This document shows positions 8,228 through 17,173 of a stretch of DNA of 64,000 nucleotides, piece after piece. The stretch is taken from the NCBI RefSeq assembly GCF_011764565.1, contig NZ_AP022871.1:3038320-3102319 (forward strand), written 5' to 3'. Position 1 is the stretch's first letter; every line of letters begins with the position of its first letter. The notes beneath the pieces were generated by a model, which was given only the letters and a program-made list of their open reading frames with translations, had not been told where the DNA came from and ran no database searches. The stretch is from Phytohabitans suffuscus (GTDB taxonomy: Bacteria; Actinomycetota; Actinomycetes; Mycobacteriales; Micromonosporaceae). Position numbers and translations under genes: made by a program.

Positions 8228-10075
8228 GTGACCAAACAGGTCCGCCAGCTGGATCGGGTGGTCATCCGGTTCGCTGGCGACTCAGGCGACGGCATGCAGC
8301 TCACCGGTGATCGATTTACCTCGGAGACCGCCCAGCTGGGCAACGACATCTCGACGCTGCCCAACTTCCCGGCCGAGATCCGCGCGCCCGCCGGCACGCT
8401 GCCCGGAGTGTCCAGCTTCCAGGTGCACTTCGCCGACTACGACATCCTGACCCCGGGCGACGCGCCCAACGTCCTGGTGGCGATGAACCCGGCGGCCCTC
8501 AAGGCCAACCTCGGCGACCTGCCCCGGGGCGCGGACATCATCGTCAACACCGACGAGTTCACCAAGCGCAACCTGGCGAAGGTCGGCTACGCGGCCAGCC
8601 CGCTGGAGGACGGCTCGCTCGACGGCTACGCGGTTCACCCCGTGGGGCTGACCAGCATGACCGTGGGCGCGCTGGCCGACCAGGACGTCTCGAAGAAGGA
8701 CGCCGAGCGCGCCAAGAACATGTTCGCGCTGGGCCTGCTCTCGTGGATGTACTCCCGGCCGTACGAGTCGACGATCCGCTTCCTGCAGCGCAAGTTCGCC
8801 GCCCGCCCCGAGCTTGTCGCGGCCAACATCGCGGCGTTCAAGGCCGGGTGGAACTTCGGCGAGACGACCGAGGACTTCAGCGTCCGGTACGAGGTGAAGC
8901 CGGCCCAGATGCCGCCGGGCACCTACCGCAACATCACCGGCAACGCCGCGCTCGCGCTGGGCATCATCGCCGCCGGCGTGCGCTCCAAGCTGCCGGTCTT
9001 CCTGGGCGCCTACCCGATCACCCCGGCCTCCGACATCCTCCACGAGCTGAGCAAGCACAAGCGCTTCGGCATCACGACCATGCAGGCCGAAGACGAGATC
9101 GCGGCGATCGGTGCCGCCCTCGGCGCGGCGTACGGCGGGGCGCTGGGCATCACCACCACGAGCGGACCGGGCGTGGCGCTCAAGGGCGAGACGATCTCGC
9201 TGGCGGTGGCCCTGGAGCTGCCGCTGGTGATCGTCGACGTGCAGCGGGCCGGACCGTCGACCGGCATGCCGACCAAGACCGAGCAGGCCGACCTCAACAT
9301 GGCGCTCTTCGGCCGGCACGGTGAGGCGCCGGTGGCGGTCATCGCGCCGCGCTCGCCGTCCGACTGCTTCCACGCGGCGATCGAGGCGGCCCGGATCGCG
9401 CTGACCCACCGCACGCCGGTGATCCTGCTCTCCGACAACTACGTCGCCAACGGCTCCGAGCCGTGGCTGCTGCCCGACGTCGACTCGCTGCCCGACCTGC
9501 GGGTCGAGTTCGCCACCGAGCCCAACGGCGAAGACGGCACCACGTTCCTGCCCTACCTGCGCGACCCGCGTACGCTCGCCCGGCCGTGGGCGATCCCGGG
9601 CACGCCGGGGCTGCAGCACCGCATCGGCGGCCTGGAAAAGGCAGACAAGACGGGCGACATCTCGTACGACCCGGCCAACCACGACTTCATGGTGCGCACC
9701 CGGGCCGCCCGCATCGAGGCGATCGAGGTGCCCGACCTGGAGGTCGAAGACCCCGACGGCGACGCGCGGGTGCTGGTGCTCGGCTGGGGCTCGACGTACG
9801 GGCCGATCGGCGCCGCCTGCCGGGCGCTGCGCCAGCGCGGCCTGTCGGTGGCCCAGGCACACCTGCGCCACCTGTCCCCGATGCCGCGCAACCTCGGCGA
9901 CGTGCTCGGCGGGTACGACCGCGTGGTCATCCCGGAGATGAACCTGGGCCAGCTCGCACACGTCATCCGGGCCCGCTTCCTCGTCGACGCCATCCCCTAC
10001 AACCAGGTCCGCGGCCTGCCGTTCACCGCCGCCGAGCTGGAGACCATGCTGGAAGAAGTGGTTAAAAATGGCTGA
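8228..10075 (+). CDS. korA: 2-oxoacid:ferredoxin oxidoreductase, fused gamma-alpha subunit
   Basis: 615-residue fusion of the gamma domain (about 12-195, with FAGDSGDGMQLTG) and the alpha domain (from about 230, with AYPITPASDILHELSKH and the TTSGPG region). With KorB it converts 2-oxoglutarate (or another 2-oxoacid) plus CoA to acyl-CoA, CO2 and reduced ferredoxin. This is the oxygen-tolerant actinobacterial arrangement (Rv2455c/Rv2454c). AAGGAGG at 8211-8217 supports GTG 8228. Its last codons overlap korB by 8 bp. It is divergent from orphan nuoA, a possible acceptor link for low-potential electrons (inference). Confidence 0.95.
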   Translation: MTKQVRQLDRVVIRFAGDSGDGMQLTGDRFTSETAQLGNDISTLPNFPAEIRAPAGTLPGVSSFQVHFADYDILTPGDAPNVLVAMNPAALKANLGDLPRGADIIVNTDEFTKRNLAKVGYAASPLEDGSLDGYAVHPVGLTSMTVGALADQDVSKKDAERAKNMFALGLLSWMYSRPYESTIRFLQRKFAARPELVAANIAAFKAGWNFGETTEDFSVRYEVKPAQMPPGTYRNITGNAALALGIIAAGVRSKLPVFLGAYPITPASDILHELSKHKRFGITTMQAEDEIAAIGAALGAAYGGALGITTTSGPGVALKGETISLAVALELPLVIVDVQRAGPSTGMPTKTEQADLNMALFGRHGEAPVAVIAPRSPSDCFHAAIEAARIALTHRTPVILLSDNYVANGSEPWLLPDVDSLPDLRVEFATEPNGEDGTTFLPYLRDPRTLARPWAIPGTPGLQHRIGGLEKADKTGDISYDPANHDFMVRTRAARIEAIEVPDLEVEDPDGDARVLVLGWGSTYGPIGAACRALRQRGLSVAQAHLRHLSPMPRNLGDVLGGYDRVVIPEMNLGQLAHVIRARFLVDAIPYNQVRGLPFTAAELETMLEEVVKNG

Positions 10076-11102
10076 GCCAGTCGCACTCAAGCTCACCACC
10101 AAGGACTTCAAGTCCGACCAGGAGGTGCGTTGGTGCCCCGGCTGCGGTGACTACGCGATCCTGGCAGCCGTCCAGTCGTTCATGCCGGAGCTCAACATCC
10201 CGCGCGAGCGGATCGTCTTCGTCTCCGGGATCGGCTGCTCGTCGCGCTTCCCGTACTACATGAACACGTACGGGATGCACTCGATCCACGGCCGCGCCCC
10301 GGCGATCGCGACCGGCCTCTCGACCACCCGCCCCGACCTCTCGGTCTGGGTGGTCACCGGCGACGGCGACGCGCTCTCGATCGGCGGCAACCACCTGATC
10401 CACGCCCTCCGGCGCAACGTCAACCTCAAGATCCTGCTCTTCAACAACCGGATCTACGGGCTGACCAAGGGCCAGTACTCGCCGACGTCGGAGATCGGCA
10501 AGATCACCAAGTCGACGCCGGCCGGGTCCGCGGACTCGCCGTTCAACCCGCTCTCGCTCGCGCTGGGCGCGGAGGCGACCTTCGTGGCGCGGACGATCGA
10601 CTCCGACCGCAAGCACCTGCAGTCGGTGCTACGCGCCGCCGCCGAGCACAACGGCTCCGCCTTCGTCGAGATCTACCAAAACTGCAACATCTTCAACGAC
10701 GGCGCGTTCGAGGAGCTCAAGGACGCCGGTACCCGCGACGACTACCTGATCCGGCTGGAGCACGGGCAGCCGATCACGTTCGGCAAGGACGGGCAGTTCT
10801 GCGTGGTGCACCCGCCGGGTGGCTTCGGCCTGGAGGTGCGAGACACGGCCGCGGTCTCGCCCGAGGAGATCGTGGTGCACGACTCCGGCGTCACCGAGCC
10901 GGCCTACGCCTTCGCCCTGTCCCGCCTGCCCGGCCTCGACCTGCGCAACACCCCGATCGGGGTCTTCCGCAACGTCTCCCGGCCGTCCTACGACAACCTC
11001 GTGCAGAGCCAGCTCGAGGCGGCCAGGGCAAAGGCCACCGGCACGCCTGAAGAGCAGCTCGCCGGCCTCCTGACCAGCGGCGACACCTGGACGATCAGCT
11101 AA
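10068..11102 (+). CDS. korB: 2-oxoacid:ferredoxin oxidoreductase, beta subunit
   Basis: 344-residue TPP-binding subunit. WCPGCGDYAIL (about residue 22), GIGCSSRFP (about 60) and the Cys of QNCNIFND (about 206) supply [4Fe-4S] cysteines. VTGDGDALSIGGNH (about 97) and FNNRIYGLTKGQ (about 125) form the thiamine diphosphate/Mg site. It partners KorA, with which it overlaps, and a hairpin terminator lies beyond the stop. Confidence 0.95.
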   Translation: MAEPVALKLTTKDFKSDQEVRWCPGCGDYAILAAVQSFMPELNIPRERIVFVSGIGCSSRFPYYMNTYGMHSIHGRAPAIATGLSTTRPDLSVWVVTGDGDALSIGGNHLIHALRRNVNLKILLFNNRIYGLTKGQYSPTSEIGKITKSTPAGSADSPFNPLSLALGAEATFVARTIDSDRKHLQSVLRAAAEHNGSAFVEIYQNCNIFNDGAFEELKDAGTRDDYLIRLEHGQPITFGKDGQFCVVHPPGGFGLEVRDTAAVSPEEIVVHDSGVTEPAYAFALSRLPGLDLRNTPIGVFRNVSRPSYDNLVQSQLEAARAKATGTPEEQLAGLLTSGDTWTIS

Positions 11103-11108
11103 GAGCTT

Positions 11109-11172
11109 CGAGCTGCCGCGACGTCCGCCGCGGTCCGGACCGTTGCTCCCGCGGCCTCACCCTTCGCGGTTC
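11109..11172 (+). repeat. Dispersed intergenic repeat R, copy A
   Basis: Shares the core GACCGTTGCTCCCGCGG followed by CCTCACCCT with copies at 23263-23333 (inverted) and 39013-39083. It sits between korB and its terminator hairpin. Confidence 0.7.
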
Positions 11173-11177
11173 TACAG

Positions 11178-11218
11178 CACGCCTGGTCGGCCCGGCCAAG
11201 CCGGCCGACCAGGCCGTG
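11178..11218 (+). terminator. Hairpin terminator between korB and a convergent gene
   Basis: Perfect 12-bp stem GCCTGGTCGGCC (11181-11192) with its complement at 11203-11214 and a 10-base loop. The outer CAC/GTG pairs extend it. There is no T-run, as usual in GC-rich actinobacteria. It is placed to stop both convergent transcripts. Confidence 0.6.
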
Positions 11219-11236
11219 TAGACGCGGAGAGCGCTA

Positions 11237-11476
11237 TCAGCGGTTGCGCTGGCGGTAGGTGCTGGTCGCCGCCTCGATGCGGTTACGCATCCGCTGGTCG
11301 CGGGAGATGGCCCGCTTGCCCTTCTGGTAGAGGTAGACACCGCCGCCGACCACGGCCGCGCCCACGATCAGATACACGGCCACGCCCAGCAGCGCCTTGA
11401 GCAGCGCGATCGCGAGCCAGCCAACCGCCACCACGGCGACGACACCCACCGCGGTCCAGGCCAAGAAACGTCCCAT
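11237..11476 (-). CDS. Small membrane protein of unknown function
   Basis: 79 residues from ATG 11476: MGRFLAWTAVG, then two closely spaced hydrophobic stretches (about 8-28 and 32-50), and a basic C-terminal tail (KGKRAISRDQRMRNRIE). AGGAG lies about 12 bases upstream. An in-frame extension to 11548 is possible but has no better ribosome site. Topology suggests a two-helix membrane protein with a basic cytosolic tail. I do not recognise the family. Confidence 0.65.
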   Translation of the reverse strand: MGRFLAWTAVGVVAVVAVGWLAIALLKALLGVAVYLIVGAAVVGGGVYLYQKGKRAISRDQRMRNRIEAATSTYRQRNR

Positions 11477-11614
11477 GAACCCAGAGTGCTCCTCCCCGGC
11501 AACCGCCGCATCGGGGAAAACCCCCGCATCCGGTCTTGCGCTCAGCATGACCGCTGTGAAAATTTCCTTCTACTGCATACGCCATGACGGCGAATGTTGT
11601 CGAAGGGACGGACC

Positions 11615-13207
11615 ATGAGGAGAACCTCGGCCACGCTGGCAGCGGCGCTGGTCATCGCCGGTGGGCTCGTGGCACCGGCGGCACCCGCCAGCGCCGCGAC
11701 GACATCCCCCACCTGTACGACGAACCCGGCCACGCCCAAGCGGCAGTTCCGGGCGATGTGGATCGCGAGCGTCACCAACATCGACTGGCCGAGCGCGCCG
11801 GGCCAGAGCGAGGAGAAGCTCAAGACGGAGTACCGCGCCTGGCTCGACCTGGCCCAGCGGCTGAACCACAACGCCGTGATCGTGCAGGTGCGACCCACCG
11901 CCGACGCGTTCTGGCCCTCGCCGTACGAGCCGTGGTCGGAATGGCTCACCGGCGCCCGGGACGGGGTGTCACCCGGCTGGGACCCGCTGAAGTTCCTGGT
12001 CAGCGAGGCACACGCGCGCAACCTGGAGTTCCACGCGTGGTTCAACCCGTACCGGATCTCGATGCCGCAGGGAGCCGGGCCGGACATCGACAAGCTCGCA
12101 CCCAACCACCCGGTGCGGCGCCACCCGGAGTGGGCGGTCCCCTACCCGGTCGGCGCGGCCGGCTCGCGGCTCTACTACGACCCGGGCGTCCCCGAGGTAC
12201 GGGAGTTCGTGCAGCGGGCGATGCTCGACGCGGTGGTGCGGTACGACATCGACGGCGTGCACTTCGACGACTACTTCTACCCGTACCCGGCGGCCGGGCA
12301 GGACTTCGCGGACGACGCCACGTTCGCGCGGTACGGCGGCGGCTTCGCGAGCAAGGCGGACTGGCGGCGGCACAACATCGACCTGCTGGTCCAGGAGTTC
12401 GGCGCGCGGGTGAAGGCGGCCAAGCCGTGGGTGAAGTTCGGCATCAGCCCGTTCGGCATCTGGCGCAACAAGGCGACCGACCCGCTCGGCTCGGAGACCA
12501 ACGGGCTCCAGTCGTACGACGCGATCTATGCCGATACCCGCAAATGGGTCAAGCAGGAGTGGGTCGACTACATCCTGCCGCAGGTGTACTGGCACATCGG
12601 GTTCGCCGCCGCCGACTACGCCAAGCTCGTGCCGTGGTGGTCGGACGCTGTCGCCGGCACCCGAGTGCACCTGTACATCGGGCAGGCCGACTACAAGATC
12701 GCTGACCCGGCGCAGCCCGCGCCGTGGCAGGACCCGGCCGAGATGTCCCGCCACCTGACGTTCAACCGCGACCATCCCGAGGTGGACGGCAACGTGCACT
12801 TCAGCGCGGTGCAGGTGCGGGCCGACAAGCTCGGCGCCACCGGCCTGTACGCGGCCGAGCACTACTCCCGGCCGGCGCTGGTGCCGCGGATGCCGCACCT
12901 GCCCCGCGAGCCGCTGCTGTTTCCGCTGGTGACCGGGGCGTCGCGGGCGGCGGACGGCGCGGTCACGCTGCGCTGGAAGCAGGTCCTGGGGCAGGCCACC
13001 TCGTACGCCGTGTACCGCTTCGAGGGGCTCACCCTCCCCGGCCACTGCGGCTTCGCGGACGCGGCACACCTGGTCGGCACCGCCCGCGGCACGTCCTTCG
13101 TGGACACGACGGCGGTGCGCGGCGCCCGGTACACGTACTACGTCACGGCGCTGGACCGGCTGTGGAACGAGAGCCCTCCCAGCCCGCCGTGGCCGCTGGT
13201 GCACTAG
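11615..13207 (+). CDS. Secreted GHL10-family glycoside hydrolase
   Basis: 530 residues. A signal peptide (1-26, cleaved near ASAA) precedes a DUF187/GHL10 TIM barrel (about 40-400) with RAMWIASVTNIDWPS, HAWFNPYRIS, DGVHFDDYFYPYP, FGISPFGIW and DYILPQVYWH. A fibronectin-III-like C-terminal module (about 435-525) follows. GHL10 proteins are putative secreted glycosidases of cell-wall or exopolysaccharide material; some act on bacterial exopolysaccharide. The acidic residues in HFDDYF are the likely catalytic region. AAGGGA at 11603-11608 supports ATG 11615 over ATG 11594. Confidence 0.9.
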   Translation: MRRTSATLAAALVIAGGLVAPAAPASAATTSPTCTTNPATPKRQFRAMWIASVTNIDWPSAPGQSEEKLKTEYRAWLDLAQRLNHNAVIVQVRPTADAFWPSPYEPWSEWLTGARDGVSPGWDPLKFLVSEAHARNLEFHAWFNPYRISMPQGAGPDIDKLAPNHPVRRHPEWAVPYPVGAAGSRLYYDPGVPEVREFVQRAMLDAVVRYDIDGVHFDDYFYPYPAAGQDFADDATFARYGGGFASKADWRRHNIDLLVQEFGARVKAAKPWVKFGISPFGIWRNKATDPLGSETNGLQSYDAIYADTRKWVKQEWVDYILPQVYWHIGFAAADYAKLVPWWSDAVAGTRVHLYIGQADYKIADPAQPAPWQDPAEMSRHLTFNRDHPEVDGNVHFSAVQVRADKLGATGLYAAEHYSRPALVPRMPHLPREPLLFPLVTGASRAADGAVTLRWKQVLGQATSYAVYRFEGLTLPGHCGFADAAHLVGTARGTSFVDTTAVRGARYTYYVTALDRLWNESPPSPPWPLVH

Positions 13208-13271
13208 GCGTTCTCCCAGCGTCTATGACATTTATTGATTTATGCAAGGCGATGGCTCGACACTGTGGACA

Positions 13272-13298
13272 CCCTGGTTGACCCACCGGTAACCAGGG
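13272..13298 (+). promoter_or_regulatory. Leader hairpin upstream of the phospholipase gene
   Basis: CCCTGGTT (13272-13279) pairs with AACCAGGG (13291-13298) around an 11-base loop, 30 bp before the start codon. It could be a leader structure or a protein-binding palindrome. Function is unknown. Confidence 0.35.
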
Positions 13299-13328
13299 CC
13301 GTGTCCCCTTCCACCCCATGGAGGAAAC

Positions 13329-13850
13329 GTGTCCCGTCGGGTCACAACCCTGCTCCTCGCCGTGCCCGTCGCCCTGCTCACCATGCTTGGGCTGGCGGGT
13401 CCGGCGGCAGCCGCACCGGCCGACAAGCCGCAGGTGCTCTCCAGCTGGACCCAGACCAGCGTCGGAAGCTACAACTCGTGGAACTCCGCCCGCCAGAACC
13501 AGGGCGCGTGGGCCGCGTACGGCTTCGACTGGTCGACCGACTACTGCTCCTCGAGCCCGGACAACCCCCTCGGGTTCGACTTCCGGCTCTCCTGCCAGCG
13601 GCACGACTTCGGCTACCGCAACTACAAGGCCGCCGGTCAGTTCCCGGCCAACAAGTCGCGGCTGGACAGCGCGTTCTACGAGGATCTCAAGCGCAAGTGC
13701 AACACGTACAGCTCGGTCGTGCGGCCGGCGTGCCTGGCGCTCGCCTGGACGTACTACCAGGCTGTGTCGATCTTCGGTGGCGGCTCCGTGAGCCCCGCGC
13801 AGGTCAACGAGGCGGCCAAGCTGCTGCCGGCGGGCGCGACCGTCCGCTAG
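13329..13850 (+). CDS. Secreted prokaryotic phospholipase A2
   Basis: 173 residues with a Sec signal peptide (1-about 28, ending AAAAPA) and the prokaryotic PLA2 fold. The catalytic His-Asp pair is in CQRHDFGYRN (about 90-99), and Cys residues in YCSS, CQRH, KCNT and ACLA can form two disulfides. It hydrolyses the sn-2 ester of phospholipids outside the cell, usually Ca-dependent. GTG 13329 is preceded by GGAGG at 13320-13324. A strong bidirectional terminator follows 8 bp after the stop. Confidence 0.93.
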   Translation: MSRRVTTLLLAVPVALLTMLGLAGPAAAAPADKPQVLSSWTQTSVGSYNSWNSARQNQGAWAAYGFDWSTDYCSSSPDNPLGFDFRLSCQRHDFGYRNYKAAGQFPANKSRLDSAFYEDLKRKCNTYSSVVRPACLALAWTYYQAVSIFGGGSVSPAQVNEAAKLLPAGATVR

Positions 13851-13857
13851 CCACACC

Positions 13858-13899
13858 GTGATCGGGGCTCCTCTCCAGCTGGGGAGGAGCCCCGATCAC
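13858..13899 (+). terminator. Bidirectional hairpin terminator
   Basis: A 16-bp perfect stem (13858-13873 with 13884-13899, loop TCCAGCTGGG) lies between the convergent phospholipase gene and the 13907 regulator. It is followed by GAAAGG on the plus strand, without a T-run. Confidence 0.75.
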
Positions 13900-13906
13900 G
13901 AAAGGA

Positions 13907-16660
13907 TCAGGCGGCGAACCGGCGCGAGTCGATCGCCATGTCCGGGTGGTCGACCGCCAACGCCAGGGCGGCGGCCTCGTCCACCGTGAGGGCGCCACCT
14001 TCGGCGTACGCGGCGTCGAAGGTCGCGTCGCCCAGCGTGGCCCGGACGGCGGCCTGCCGGTCGGCCCAGTAGGCGCCGAACCGGCCGGGCGAGCTGCGCA
14101 GCGCCGAGCGGGTGGCCTGGGCGGCGCCGAAGAGGCGGGCCGCCGTCACCGCGTCGCCACCGAGCGCGCAGCGGACCGCTATCGCGCAGATCGCGTCGCA
14201 GGCCCGGCTGTGGTAGCCGTACGTCATCCGGGAGCGCAGCGCCACCACCAGGTGATCGTGGGCGGCGACCAGGTCACGCCGGCCGAGGGCGACCATGCCG
14301 AGCAGGAAGTCGACGCTGCGCCGGCCCCGCTCGGCCGGACGGGCGGCCTCCAGCGGCCGGGCCGACGCGAGCACGTCGGCGGCGTGGTCGAGCGCCCCGC
14401 GCCGCCACAGCAGCTCGGCGAGGGTGTAGACGGCCAGCAGCGCGTCGCTGGCCACCCCGCTCGCCTCGGCCCACGAGATCACCTCACGGCAGACCCGCTC
14501 GGCGTCGTCGAGCTGGCCCATGTCGACCAGCGAACCACCCCGGCCGGTGAGCACCCGGGCCAGCAGCCCGGCGTCGCCGGCCTGCCGCGCCGCGGCCTCG
14601 GCACGCTGCGAGAACCGCAGCTCCTCGGCCACCTCACCGTCCGCGCCGGCGTGCAGCGAGTGCATGTGGTACGCCGCCGCCAGCTCGGCCTCGGGAATCG
14701 GCTCGCCGGTCTCGGCGATCCGCCCGTACAGCCGGAACAGCCACAGCCTGCCCTCCCGGGCCAGGCCCCGCTCGCGCCACCACTGGTCCAGCCCGCTGGC
14801 CAGGCGCAGGCCACCCCGCGCACTGCCACCGGTGGCGGACCAGCGCAGCGCGGCCCGCATCTCGTCGGCGAGGGAGTCCAGCGCGTACAGCGAGAGCGTC
14901 ACCGGCCGGTGGTCCGGACCGAGGTGCGCCTTCTCCAGCGCGTGCAGGGACCAGGCCACGTGCCGGTCACGGGCGGCCCGCTCCTCGCCGGCCTCGGCCA
15001 GCCGCCGGGCCGCGTACGCCCGGATCGGGTCGAGCATCCGGTACGTGGTGCCGGAGGCGTGCGGCTCGGCCTGGATCATCGACTTGTCGACGAGCACCGA
15101 CAGCGGGTCGAGCGGGTCGTCGTCGAGCAGCCACTCCAGCGTCGGCAGGTCGACCGGCCCGGAGAAGACCGACAGCCACCGCAGCAGCCGCGCCGCGCGC
15201 GGGCCCAGCGTGCGGTACGACCAGGTCACCGTCGCCTGGATGGTCGCGTGTCGCTGGGTCGCCGAGCGGATCGCCGCCTCGGCCCGCCGCGCCGCCCCGG
15301 CCTGGGCCAGGTCGACGGTCGCCAGCTGGCTGGCCACCCACCGGCCATCGCCGGTGTAGGTGCCGCCGGGGTCCTCGCGGCCGGCGTCGAGCGCGCCCAG
15401 CACGTCGTCGAGGCGCTCGGCGAGCTGGTTGGCCGAGAGCACCCGCAGCCGGGCCGCGGCCAGCTCGATCGCCAGCGGCAGCCCGTCGAGGCGGGCCACC
15501 ACCCGCTGCAGGTCACCGGACTCGGTCGGCTCCGAACGCCGCCCGCCGCGCGCCGCGGTCGTGCGGTCGAGCAGCAGCGACACCGCCTCGCTCGGCCCAC
15601 CGCCCGGACCCGGCGTCACCGACAGCGGCGGGATCCGCCACACCGTCTCGCCGGGCAGGTTGAACGGCTCGCGGCTGGTCGCCAGCACCCGGATCCCACC
15701 GCCGCCGGTCAGCAGCCGGGAGACCACCTCGGCCGCCGCCGACAGCTGCGCGTCGCAGGTGTCCAGCACCAGCAGCATCCGCCGGAACGCGGCGAACTCC
15801 ACCAGCGTGTCGACCACCGGACGGCCCGGCTCGGGCCGCAGGCCCAGGACCGCGGCGATCGCGAACGCGACAAGGCCGGGGTCGGTCACCGAAGCGAGAT
15901 CGACAAACCAGACCCCGTCCGGGTACGTGTCGACGAGCCCGCCGGCCATCTCGACCGCGAGGCGGGTCTTGCCAGCGCCGCCGGCACCCACGACCGTCAC
16001 CAGCCGGTGGTCGGCCATCAGGCTCGACAGCTCGGCCCGCTCGGCGTGCCGCCCGACGAACGACGTCACCTGGGTCGGCAGGTTGTGCGCGAGCGCGTCA
16101 GCGGTGCGCGGGCGCGGGAACTGGCGCTCCAGGCCTGGCGCGACGAGCTGGTACAGCCGCTCGCGGTCGTCGAAGCCACGCAGCCGGTGCAGGCCCAGGT
16201 CGAGCAGCGACGCCTCGGGCGGCAGCGGTGCCGCGTGGCGGGCGGTCGCCTCCGAGCAGAGCACCTGCCCACCGTGGGCCGCGGCGGCGATCCGGGCCGC
16301 GCGGTGCACCTCGGGGCTCGCGTACTCCCCGTTGACCGCCTCGGCGTGCCCCGTGTGCAGGCCCATGCGGACCTTCGGGGTCGACTCCGGCGACGGCCAC
16401 TCGTGCGCGGCCAGCGCCCGCTGAGCGGTCGCGCACGCCTCGATCGCCGCGCCCGCGTCGGAGAACGCCACGAAGAAGGAGTCACCCTCGGTGAACAGCT
16501 CCGTACCGTCGCTTTCGGACAAGGTACGACGCAGTAACCGTCTGTGCTCACTCAAGACCGGTCGGTATCCCGCACCGAGCATCCGGGCCAGTCTGGTCGA
16601 GCCCTCGATGTCGGTGAACATGAAAGTCACCAGGCCACTCGGCAAGTGCTGTGCCGGCAC
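13907..16660 (-). CDS. Cyclase-domain STAND/AAA ATPase regulator
   Basis: 917 residues: class III nucleotide cyclase-like domain (about 10-170, FMFTDIEGSTRLARML and EGDSFFVAF), STAND-type NTPase with Walker A GAGGAGKT (about 222) and Walker B MLLVLDTCD, winged-helix region (about 450-560), then TPR-like helices to the end. The position that holds the transition-state Asn in active cyclases reads EVHRAARI, so catalysis is doubtful although this is common in such regulators. There is no LuxR DNA-binding domain at the C-terminus. A signal-sensing ATPase switch is likely; the ligand is unknown. It starts at GTG 16660. Confidence 0.88.
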   Translation of the reverse strand: MPAQHLPSGLVTFMFTDIEGSTRLARMLGAGYRPVLSEHRRLLRRTLSESDGTELFTEGDSFFVAFSDAGAAIEACATAQRALAAHEWPSPESTPKVRMGLHTGHAEAVNGEYASPEVHRAARIAAAAHGGQVLCSEATARHAAPLPPEASLLDLGLHRLRGFDDRERLYQLVAPGLERQFPRPRTADALAHNLPTQVTSFVGRHAERAELSSLMADHRLVTVVGAGGAGKTRLAVEMAGGLVDTYPDGVWFVDLASVTDPGLVAFAIAAVLGLRPEPGRPVVDTLVEFAAFRRMLLVLDTCDAQLSAAAEVVSRLLTGGGGIRVLATSREPFNLPGETVWRIPPLSVTPGPGGGPSEAVSLLLDRTTAARGGRRSEPTESGDLQRVVARLDGLPLAIELAAARLRVLSANQLAERLDDVLGALDAGREDPGGTYTGDGRWVASQLATVDLAQAGAARRAEAAIRSATQRHATIQATVTWSYRTLGPRAARLLRWLSVFSGPVDLPTLEWLLDDDPLDPLSVLVDKSMIQAEPHASGTTYRMLDPIRAYAARRLAEAGEERAARDRHVAWSLHALEKAHLGPDHRPVTLSLYALDSLADEMRAALRWSATGGSARGGLRLASGLDQWWRERGLAREGRLWLFRLYGRIAETGEPIPEAELAAAYHMHSLHAGADGEVAEELRFSQRAEAAARQAGDAGLLARVLTGRGGSLVDMGQLDDAERVCREVISWAEASGVASDALLAVYTLAELLWRRGALDHAADVLASARPLEAARPAERGRRSVDFLLGMVALGRRDLVAAHDHLVVALRSRMTYGYHSRACDAICAIAVRCALGGDAVTAARLFGAAQATRSALRSSPGRFGAYWADRQAAVRATLGDATFDAAYAEGGALTVDEAAALALAVDHPDMAIDSRRFAA

Positions 16661-16817
16661 GCGTGGAACCTCCGCCCCCCTGGAAGTCGCGGTTTATGCT
16701 CCCGTACCCCCGCAACCTGGCACATCGTAGGAACGGCCGGTACGGACCTGCACCCACGGTTCATAGCCAGGGGCGGTCACAACCAAGCAGCAGCCAACGA
16801 GAGGGGTGTGTCGGGGG

Positions 16818-16836
16818 CGTTACGGCTGACGTAACG
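16818..16836. promoter_or_regulatory. Palindrome in the 16.66-16.89 kb gap
   Basis: CGTTAC (16818-16823), seven bases, GTAACG (16831-16836). It lies about 160 bp upstream of the cyclase-STAND gene and is a candidate operator. The rest of this 232-bp gap shows no gene. Confidence 0.3.
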
Positions 16837-16892
16837 ACGACAGGCGGAACGGGTTGTGGCACTAGGGGTCAGATCTGGTCGACCTTCCGGGC

Positions 16893-17120
16893 TTAACCGC
16901 AGCCGCAACCACCACCGCAGCATCCGCCGCCACTCGAGGCCGCCGGACCGGGACTGGGTGTGAAGCCACCACCACGCCCGGTGAAGGCGACGGTGGAGAG
17001 CAGCTTGACAGTGTCGCCGTGGCCCTGCGGGCAGGTCGCGGGCTCGCCGGACTCGGTCATCGGGCGGTTGACCTCGAAGGTGTCACCACAGGCGCGGCAG
17101 CGGAACTCGTACCGGGGCAT
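16893..17120 (-). CDS. FmdB-type zinc ribbon protein with Gly/Cys tail
   Basis: 75 residues starting MPRYEFRCRACGDTFEV. It carries a CxxC zinc knuckle (Cys8, Cys11), a second half TCPQGHGD, and a C-terminal GGGCCGGGCGCG tail typical of FmdB-family regulators. Function is unproven; members are linked to regulation of formamidase or other genes by name only. ATG 17120 is preceded by TACGCT with 6 bases, so probably leaderless. It is divergent from the transglycosylase gene. Confidence 0.88.
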   Translation of the reverse strand: MPRYEFRCRACGDTFEVNRPMTESGEPATCPQGHGDTVKLLSTVAFTGRGGGFTPSPGPAASSGGGCCGGGCGCG

Positions 17121-17126
17121 GCCAGA

Positions 17127-17132
17127 AGCGTA
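17127..17132 (-). promoter_or_regulatory. -10 element of leaderless FmdB-like gene
   Basis: Minus-strand TACGCT, 6 bases before the ATG. Confidence 0.5.
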
Positions 17133-17173
17133 CGACCGAGGCGGCTCCCAGCGCGATGCGCCATACTCGACGC

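Noticed and set aside
8282..10111. 609-codon minus-strand frame over korA
   Set aside because: Antisense shadow; korA has complete conserved motifs and a ribosome site.
13946..16537. 863-codon plus-strand frame over the cyclase-STAND gene
   Set aside because: Shadow of the real minus-strand gene, which has recognisable domains throughout.
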